From Methylobacteriaceae bacterium (lineage in GTDB: Bacteria > Pseudomonadota > Alphaproteobacteria > Rhizobiales > Beijerinckiaceae): DNA of 46,044 nucleotides. Shown one piece after another: positions 41,425-46,044 of the stretch. A program made the position numbers and the translations under genes. Location of the stretch: the NCBI GenBank assembly GCA_947444195.1, contig CANEZL010000036.1, positions 1 to 46,044 of the forward strand. The letters are read 5' to 3'. How positions within the stretch are numbered: position 1 is the first letter of the stretch; the number at the start of each line of letters is the position of its first letter. The notes beneath the pieces are model-generated. The model did not search any database. It saw nothing but the letters and a program-made list of their open reading frames with translations, and had not been told where the DNA came from.

Positions 41425-41913
41425 TCAGCGCCCGCCCGCCCCGTGCGGGATCGGCAGGGTGTTGGAGCGCTTCAACTGCCCCAGGGCGAAGCTCGATTCG
41501 ATCGAGGCGACGCCGTCGAGGCGCGTCAGCTTGTCCTTCAGGAAGCGCTCGTAGGCTTCGAGATCCTCCACCACGATGCGCAGCAGGTAGTCGCGCTGCC
41601 CGGTCATCAGGTAGCAATCCACCACCTCGGGCCAGCGCGCCACGGCCTGGGCGAAGCGGTCGAGTTCCTCCTCGCGCTGGCGCTCCAGCTTGATCGAGGC
41701 GAACACGCTGACCGGCAGCCCTACCGCCACCTGATCCACCACCGCCACGTAGCCCTTGATGACCCCCGCCTCCTCCAGCAGCCGCACCCGCCGGGCGCAG
41801 GGCGAGGGCGAGAGGCCGGCCCGCTCGGCGAGCTGGAGCACGGTGAGGCGGGCATCCTCCTGCAGGGCGGCGAGGATGCGCCGGTCGATGGCGTCGATCG
41901 CGCGTTTTGGCAT
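41425..41913 (-). CDS. Lrp/AsnC family transcriptional regulator
   Basis: The 162-residue protein has a winged HTH (residues about 6-65: DRRILAALQEDARLTVLQLAERAGLSPSPCARRV) and a C-terminal RAM domain (about 75-150) with the effector-sensing GYVAVVDQVAVGLPVSVFASIKL and GQRDYLLRIVVEDLEAYERFL segments. It resembles MdeR-type regulators that sense an amino acid and activate a divergent operon. It lies 108 bp from the divergent E1-type gene. The ATG at 41913 is chosen; the frame is open further to 41973. Confidence 0.93.
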   Translation of the reverse strand: MPKRAIDAIDRRILAALQEDARLTVLQLAERAGLSPSPCARRVRLLEEAGVIKGYVAVVDQVAVGLPVSVFASIKLERQREEELDRFAQAVARWPEVVDCYLMTGQRDYLLRIVVEDLEAYERFLKDKLTRLDGVASIESSFALGQLKRSNTLPIPHGAGGR

Positions 41914-42021
41914 GCTTCGCTCGTTTCCCGCGCACAGGCGAGCGATCTGAGCCAAAGAATGCCGTTCGGGCAAGGCAGATTGGCCGCTTTCGCGCGCCTG
42001 CCGCCCCTAGAATCCGGGACC

Positions 42022-44415
42022 ATGAGCGATCCCCGACTGCCCGCCCTCGCCGCCCTCGCCCGGAAGGCCCTCTGGCTCTCCACCTGGACGATCCACCACG
42101 CCAACCATCTGCGGCCCTCCGCGGACGGTCTGAAGGTGGGCGGCCACCAGGCCTCCTCGGCCTCGCTCTGTGCGATCATGACCGCGCTCTACGGCGCGGT
42201 GCTGCGGCCGGAGGACCGGGTCGCGGTCAAGCCCCATGCGAGCCCGATCTTCCACGCGCTCCAGTACCTGTTCGGCCACCAGACCCGCGAGAAGCTGGAG
42301 AACTTCCGCGGCTACGGCGGCGCCCAGTCCTACCCCTCCCGCACCAAGGACGTGGACGACGTCGACTTCTCCACCGGCTCCGTGGGCCTCGGCGTGGCGC
42401 AGACGCTCTTCGCCTCGCTGACCCAGGACTACGTGCGCGCCAAGGGCTGGGGCCAAGCGATCCCCGAGGGCAAGATGGTCGCCCTCATCGGCGATGCCGA
42501 GATGGACGAGGGCAACATCTTCGAGGCCCTGCTGGAGGGCTGGAAGCACGGCCTGCGCAACACGTGGTGGGTGGTGGACTACAACCGCCAGAGCCTCGAC
42601 GCGGTGGTGCGCGAGGGGCTGTGGGCCAAGTTCGAGACGATGTTCCGCAATTTCGGCTGGGACGTCGTCGTGCTCCGCCACGGCACGTTGCAGCAGGCGG
42701 CCTTCGCCGAGCCGGGCGGCGCGCGGCTGAAGGACTGGATCGAGGCCTGCCCGAACCAGATCTACTCGGCGCTGGCCTTCCAGGGCGGGGCCGCGTGGCG
42801 CCGCCGCCTCATGGACGAGCTCGGCGACCAGGGCGCGGTCTCGGAGCTGATCGGACGCCGCAGCGACGCGGAACTCGCCGAGTTGATGGGCAATCTCGGC
42901 GGCCACGACCTGCCGATGCTGGTCGAGGCCTTCGAGGCGGCGCGCGGGCACGACCGGCCGGTCTGCTTCATCGCCTACACCATCAAGGGCCACGGCCTGC
43001 CCCTCGCCGGCCACAAGGACAACCATGCCGGCCTGATGACGCCGGCCCAGCTCGAGACCTTCCGGTCCGCGATGCGGGTGCGGCCGGGCCACGAATGGGA
43101 CCCCTTCGAGGGGCTCGACATGGCCCCCGATGCCATGGCCCGCTTCCTCGCGGAGGTCCCCTTCGTGCAGGCGGGCCGGCGCCGCTACGCCGCCCCCGAG
43201 ATCCCGGTGCCGGCCCAGCTTCCCCTGCCGCGCCAGGCCAGCCTCTCGACCCAGGCGGGCTTCGGCCTGATCATGCACGAGATCGCCAAGGGCGACGACG
43301 CGCTCGCCCGCCGCATCGTCACCACCTCGCCGGACGTCACCGTGTCGACCAATCTCGGCGCCTGGGTGAACCGGCGCGGCCTCTACGCCCGCGAGGCGAT
43401 GGCCGACATCTTCCGCAAGGAGCGCATCCCCTCCACCTACAACTGGACCTTCGCGCCCGGCGGCCAGCACCTCGAACTCGGCATCGCCGAATCGAACCTG
43501 TTCACCGCGCTCTCGGCGCTCGGCCTCTCGCACACGATCTTCGGCGAGCGCCTGCTGCCGGTGGGCACCCTCTACGATCCCTTCATCGAGCGCGGGCTCG
43601 ATGCCCTGAACTACGCCTGCTACCAGGATGCCCGCTTCATGCTGGTGGCGACGCCCGCCGGCGTGACGCTGGCGCCGGAGGGCGGCGCGCACCAGTCGAT
43701 CAAGACGCCGCTGATCGGCATGGGCCAGGCCGGGCTCGCGAGCTTCGAGCCGGCCTTCGTGGACGAACTCGCCGTGCTCATGCGCTTCGCCTTCGCCCAC
43801 ATGCAGCGCGCGGGCGCCCCCGAGCCCGATCCGGAGACCTGCCTGCCCGACGCCGCCGGCGGCTCCGCCTACTTCCGCCTCTCCACCCGCAGCCTGGAGC
43901 AGCCGAGCCGCACCCTCGCGCCGGAGATCGAGGCCGACATGATCGCGGGCGCCTACTGGCTGCGCCGGCCGGGCCCGAACGCCGAGGTGGTGGTGGCCTA
44001 TCAGGGCGCGGTGGCCCCCGAGGCGATCGCGGCGATGGGCCTGATGGCCGAGGACCGGCGCGATGTCGGCCTGCTCGCCGTCACCTCGGCCGACCGGCTG
44101 CAGGCCGGCTGGACCGCCGCGCAATCCTTGCGCGAGTCGGGCCGGCCGGGGGCGCAGAGCCACGTGGAGCGCCTGCTCGCCGACGTGCCGCCCCATTGCG
44201 GCCTCGTCACGGTGCTCGACGGGCACCCGGCGGCGCTGGGCTGGCTCGGCTCCGTGCACGGCCACCGCACCCGGGCGCTCGGCGTCTCGCAGTTCGGGCA
44301 GACCGGCACCATCGCCGACCTCTACCGCCATTTCGGCATCGACGCGCAGGGCATTGCCCGGGCGGCGGAGGCGATCGCCCCCGGCCGGCGGATCCGGCAT
44401 CTCCGCCTCGCCTGA
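42022..44415 (+). CDS. AceE/MdeB-like homodimeric 2-oxoacid dehydrogenase E1
   Basis: The 797-residue protein has a thiamine-diphosphate E1 fold of the single-chain AceE/MdeB class: KVGGHQASSASLCAIMTALY near 38-58, the ThDP motif GDAEMDEGNIFEALLEG (about 157-173) with NR near 192, and CFIAYTIKGHGLPLAGHKDNHAGLM near 314-338. Pyr-domain residues follow in YNWTFAPGGQHLELGIAESNLF and GVTLAPEGGAHQSIKTPLIG. It is shorter than AceE (about 890). The divergent Lrp regulator fits the mdeR/mdeB pair of Pseudomonas putida, where MdeB is a 2-oxobutyrate dehydrogenase E1, but no methionine gamma-lyase gene accompanies it. The 2-oxoacid is therefore inferred. Confidence 0.88.
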   Translation: MSDPRLPALAALARKALWLSTWTIHHANHLRPSADGLKVGGHQASSASLCAIMTALYGAVLRPEDRVAVKPHASPIFHALQYLFGHQTREKLENFRGYGGAQSYPSRTKDVDDVDFSTGSVGLGVAQTLFASLTQDYVRAKGWGQAIPEGKMVALIGDAEMDEGNIFEALLEGWKHGLRNTWWVVDYNRQSLDAVVREGLWAKFETMFRNFGWDVVVLRHGTLQQAAFAEPGGARLKDWIEACPNQIYSALAFQGGAAWRRRLMDELGDQGAVSELIGRRSDAELAELMGNLGGHDLPMLVEAFEAARGHDRPVCFIAYTIKGHGLPLAGHKDNHAGLMTPAQLETFRSAMRVRPGHEWDPFEGLDMAPDAMARFLAEVPFVQAGRRRYAAPEIPVPAQLPLPRQASLSTQAGFGLIMHEIAKGDDALARRIVTTSPDVTVSTNLGAWVNRRGLYAREAMADIFRKERIPSTYNWTFAPGGQHLELGIAESNLFTALSALGLSHTIFGERLLPVGTLYDPFIERGLDALNYACYQDARFMLVATPAGVTLAPEGGAHQSIKTPLIGMGQAGLASFEPAFVDELAVLMRFAFAHMQRAGAPEPDPETCLPDAAGGSAYFRLSTRSLEQPSRTLAPEIEADMIAGAYWLRRPGPNAEVVVAYQGAVAPEAIAAMGLMAEDRRDVGLLAVTSADRLQAGWTAAQSLRESGRPGAQSHVERLLADVPPHCGLVTVLDGHPAALGWLGSVHGHRTRALGVSQFGQTGTIADLYRHFGIDAQGIARAAEAIAPGRRIRHLRLA

Positions 44416-44624
44416 GGGGAACCCACCGCACCGCGACCGGTTTGACGGGCGGATCCGAGAACGAGGCCCGCAGCGCCGAGCGCCAAGGACGGGCCCGCGG
44501 ATCCGCCGGCGGGCGCCTGCCGTGTTTCCGCGGCAGCGGCCTCCGTCTCGTTGTGATCGCACGATGATCCCGAAAAACCGGACGCCACGTTTTTCGCATC
44601 GTGCTCTAACGGTTGCGGGGAACC
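44416..44624. repeat. Gap with type B repeat relative
   Basis: The stretch at about 44550-44610 (GTTGTGATCGCACGATGATC, CGAAAAACCGGACGCCACGT, GCATCGTGCTCTA) is a diverged relative of the type B element. No gene is seen. The 3' flank leads into the patatin-like gene, whose ribosome-binding site GGGGAACC follows the repeat. Confidence 0.7.
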
Positions 44625-45653
44625 ATGAGAATGTCGAGACCGCGGATCGCCCTCGGACTTCAGGGCGGCGGGGCCTACGGGGCCTATGGCTGGGGCGTGC
44701 TCGACCGGCTCCTGGAGGAGCGGGTCGAGATCGCCGCCGTGAGCGGGGCCAGCGCCGGGGCGCTCAACGGCGCCGCCCTGGTCTCCGGGCTCGTCTCCGG
44801 CGGGGAGGAGGGGGCCCGCGCCGCGCTGGCGACCCTGTGGCGGGAGACCTCGCGGCGCTCGCCCCTGCGCGGCTGGGACTGGGGGATGGCGCACGGCACC
44901 TTCGTGGAGGCCTGGGTCGACCAATCCCTGGCCTTCACGCGCATGTTCGGCAGCTACGTGGCGCCCTTCTTCCCGCGCTTCCGCCAGATGCAGTCCTGGC
45001 GCGACTCGGTGCGCGCGAGCGTCGATCTCGGCGCCCTGGCCGGCCAAGGCTGCATCCCCCTGCACATCTCCGCCACCGACGTGCTCACCGGCACGGCGCG
45101 GCTCTTCACCGGCACCGAGATCACCCTCGACGCGCTGATGGCCTCGTGCTGCCTGCCGGAGCTGTTCGCCGCCGTCGAGATCGAGGGGCGGCGCTACTGG
45201 GACGGGGGCTACGCGGCCAATCCGGCCCTCGACCCGCTGGTCTTCGGCGACAACAACGGCGCCACGGACCTCATCGTGGTGCAGCTGACCCCCTTCGTGA
45301 CCGGGGAGGTCGGGGTCCTCCCCTCCGAGGTGGCGAGCCGGGCGAGCGACATCAGCTTCAACGCCTGCCTGATGCGCGACCTCGACCGGCTCGTGACGCT
45401 GCAGGGCGAGGCCCGCGCGGTCGGGCCGGTCACCCCGCGGCTGCGGGCGGTGGCCGGCCTCAACATCCACCTGCTCCGGGCCCCGGCCGAGCTCGCGGAC
45501 GGGGGCGTGAGCAAGTACGACACCCGCTGGTCCACCCTCGAAGGGCTGCGCGAGCTCGGCCGGGAGACCGCGGACACCTGGCTCGCCGAGAACGGCGACG
45601 CCATCGGCGCGGCCTCGAGCCTCCGGAGCCTGGAGACGGCGCTGGCCTCGTGA
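44625..45653 (+). CDS. Patatin-like phospholipase family protein
   Basis: The 342-residue protein has the patatin catalytic elements: the oxyanion loop LGLQGGGAYGAYGWGVLDRL (10-29), the nucleophile Ser43 in VSGASAGALNG (G-x-S-x-G), and the dyad Asp in YWDGGYAANPAL (about residue 193). It has no signal peptide or membrane helix and probably hydrolyses acyl esters in the cytosol or at membranes. The substrate is unknown. The ATG at 44625 is chosen (GGGGAACC before it); a TTG at 44613 is an alternative. Confidence 0.93.
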   Translation: MRMSRPRIALGLQGGGAYGAYGWGVLDRLLEERVEIAAVSGASAGALNGAALVSGLVSGGEEGARAALATLWRETSRRSPLRGWDWGMAHGTFVEAWVDQSLAFTRMFGSYVAPFFPRFRQMQSWRDSVRASVDLGALAGQGCIPLHISATDVLTGTARLFTGTEITLDALMASCCLPELFAAVEIEGRRYWDGGYAANPALDPLVFGDNNGATDLIVVQLTPFVTGEVGVLPSEVASRASDISFNACLMRDLDRLVTLQGEARAVGPVTPRLRAVAGLNIHLLRAPAELADGGVSKYDTRWSTLEGLRELGRETADTWLAENGDAIGAASSLRSLETALAS

Positions 45654-45802
45654 GGGTCCGCCGAGGGCCGCGCATCGCGGTTTCGAAAGCCCTAACGGAA
45701 TCCGGTGGATTACCGGCTTCCACGGGGCGGCGGACCGGGCTGTGCGCTTGCGCACGCCGGGTTCGCGTGCCCTCCCGCCCCGCCGCCCCCTCCGGCGGGG
45801 TG

Positions 45803-45815
45803 TTGCAATGCAGCA
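45803..45815 (+). promoter_or_regulatory. TGCTGCATTGCA-type motif upstream of the Omp gene
   Basis: TTGCAATGCAGCA is the reverse complement of TGCTGCATTGCAA. It resembles TTGCTGCATCGCA in front of the phasin gene (37998-38010) and, more loosely, the dyad at 18473-18487. It lies about 75 bp before the outer-membrane-protein ATG, in the promoter area. Confidence 0.45.
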
Positions 45816-45889
45816 CTACCCAGGGGTCCGGCTTTGCTGTTTGTCTGCCCTCACGTTCCCCGCCGCGGGGAAGTGAAGGATTGGACCCG

Positions 45890-46044
45890 ATGAAGAAGCT
45901 TCTCCTTGCCACGACCGTTCTGGCCGGCATGACCGGCGCCGCCGCTGCCGCCGACCTTCCGCGCCGTGCGGCTCCGCCTCCGGTGTTCACGCCGGTGCCT
46001 GTGTTCACCTGGACGGGCTTCTACGCCGGTTTCAACGCCGGCTA
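45890..46044 (+). CDS. Outer-membrane beta-barrel protein (Omp25/31 type), partial
   Basis: The gene runs off the window end. The 51 visible residues begin with a signal peptide (MKKLLLATTVLAGMTGAAAAADL), then a Pro-rich stretch (RRAAPPPVFTPVPVF) and TWTGFYAGFNAGY, the exact opening strand of Omp25/Omp31-like porins of Hyphomicrobiales. AAGGA lies eight bases before the ATG. The rest of the barrel must be downstream. Expected location is the outer membrane. Confidence 0.85.
   Translation, partial: MKKLLLATTVLAGMTGAAAAADLPRRAAPPPVFTPVPVFTWTGFYAGFNAG

Noticed and set aside
44322..45755. Long minus-strand frame opposite the patatin-like gene
   Set aside because: Antisense to a gene with patatin motifs and composed of Arg/Gly/Ala/Pro.

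Overview
The window is very GC-rich and looks like a chromosomal segment of an alphaproteobacterium of the Methylobacterium group (Hyphomicrobiales). This is inferred from a permuted two-piece tmRNA tag piece followed by an alpha-type SspB adaptor, an OxlT-like oxalate/formate antiporter, a DUF4865/tautomerase pair, an alphaproteobacterial spore-photolyase-like gene, and an Omp25/31-type porin start. No 16S, ribosomal-protein or phylogenetic marker was available to fix the species. Most of the window is housekeeping DNA, with accessory genes and palindromic repeats between the operons. I see no complete insertion sequence, prophage, CRISPR array or tRNA.

Layout. 0-5 kb: tmRNA coding piece, sspB, an orphan cytochrome P450, fumC, a DUF4169/ribbon-helix-helix pair and palindromic repeats. 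5-14.2 kb: a SpoIIAA-like protein, priA, an MFS permease, the ATPase and binding protein of a ferric-type ABC importer, a small secreted protein, and a LysR/DUF4865/tautomerase module. 14.2-19.7 kb: a thioredoxin-TPR/LON-domain/Trm112 operon, a secreted protein, a glutathionyl-hydroquinone-reductase-like GST and an AlgJ/AlgX-like SGNH protein. 19.9-25.4 kb: a spore-photolyase-like/2'-5' RNA ligase-like/PAP2 operon, a Tat-exported Gfo/Idh/MocA oxidoreductase, and oxlT preceded by a long inverted repeat and followed by a clear terminator.

25.4-34.5 kb: a lower-GC overlapping pair (HEPN protein plus an unknown partner), a secreted protein, the dapB-gpmA-alkB operon, a ferric-type ABC permease facing bfd-bfr, ruvA, yceI and ruvC. 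34.7-46 kb: a soluble PAS chemoreceptor, an acyl-CoA synthetase divergent from a phasin/hydrolase pair, a small holin-like membrane protein flanked by inverted repeats, a zinc metallopeptidase, an Lrp regulator divergent from an AceE/MdeB-like E1, a patatin-like lipase and the start of an outer-membrane protein.

How genes relate. tmRNA and SspB are two parts of one ribosome-rescue/ClpXP proteolysis pathway. The ferric ABC parts and bfd-bfr suggest iron uptake and storage, split across 20 kb. The phasin points to polyhydroxyalkanoate granules, and a shared TGCTGCATYGCA-type motif occurs before the phasin and the terminal porin, with a looser relative before a small membrane gene. The least explained units are the HEPN pair, the photolyase-like operon, and the repeats whose edges supply the stop codons of flanking genes.
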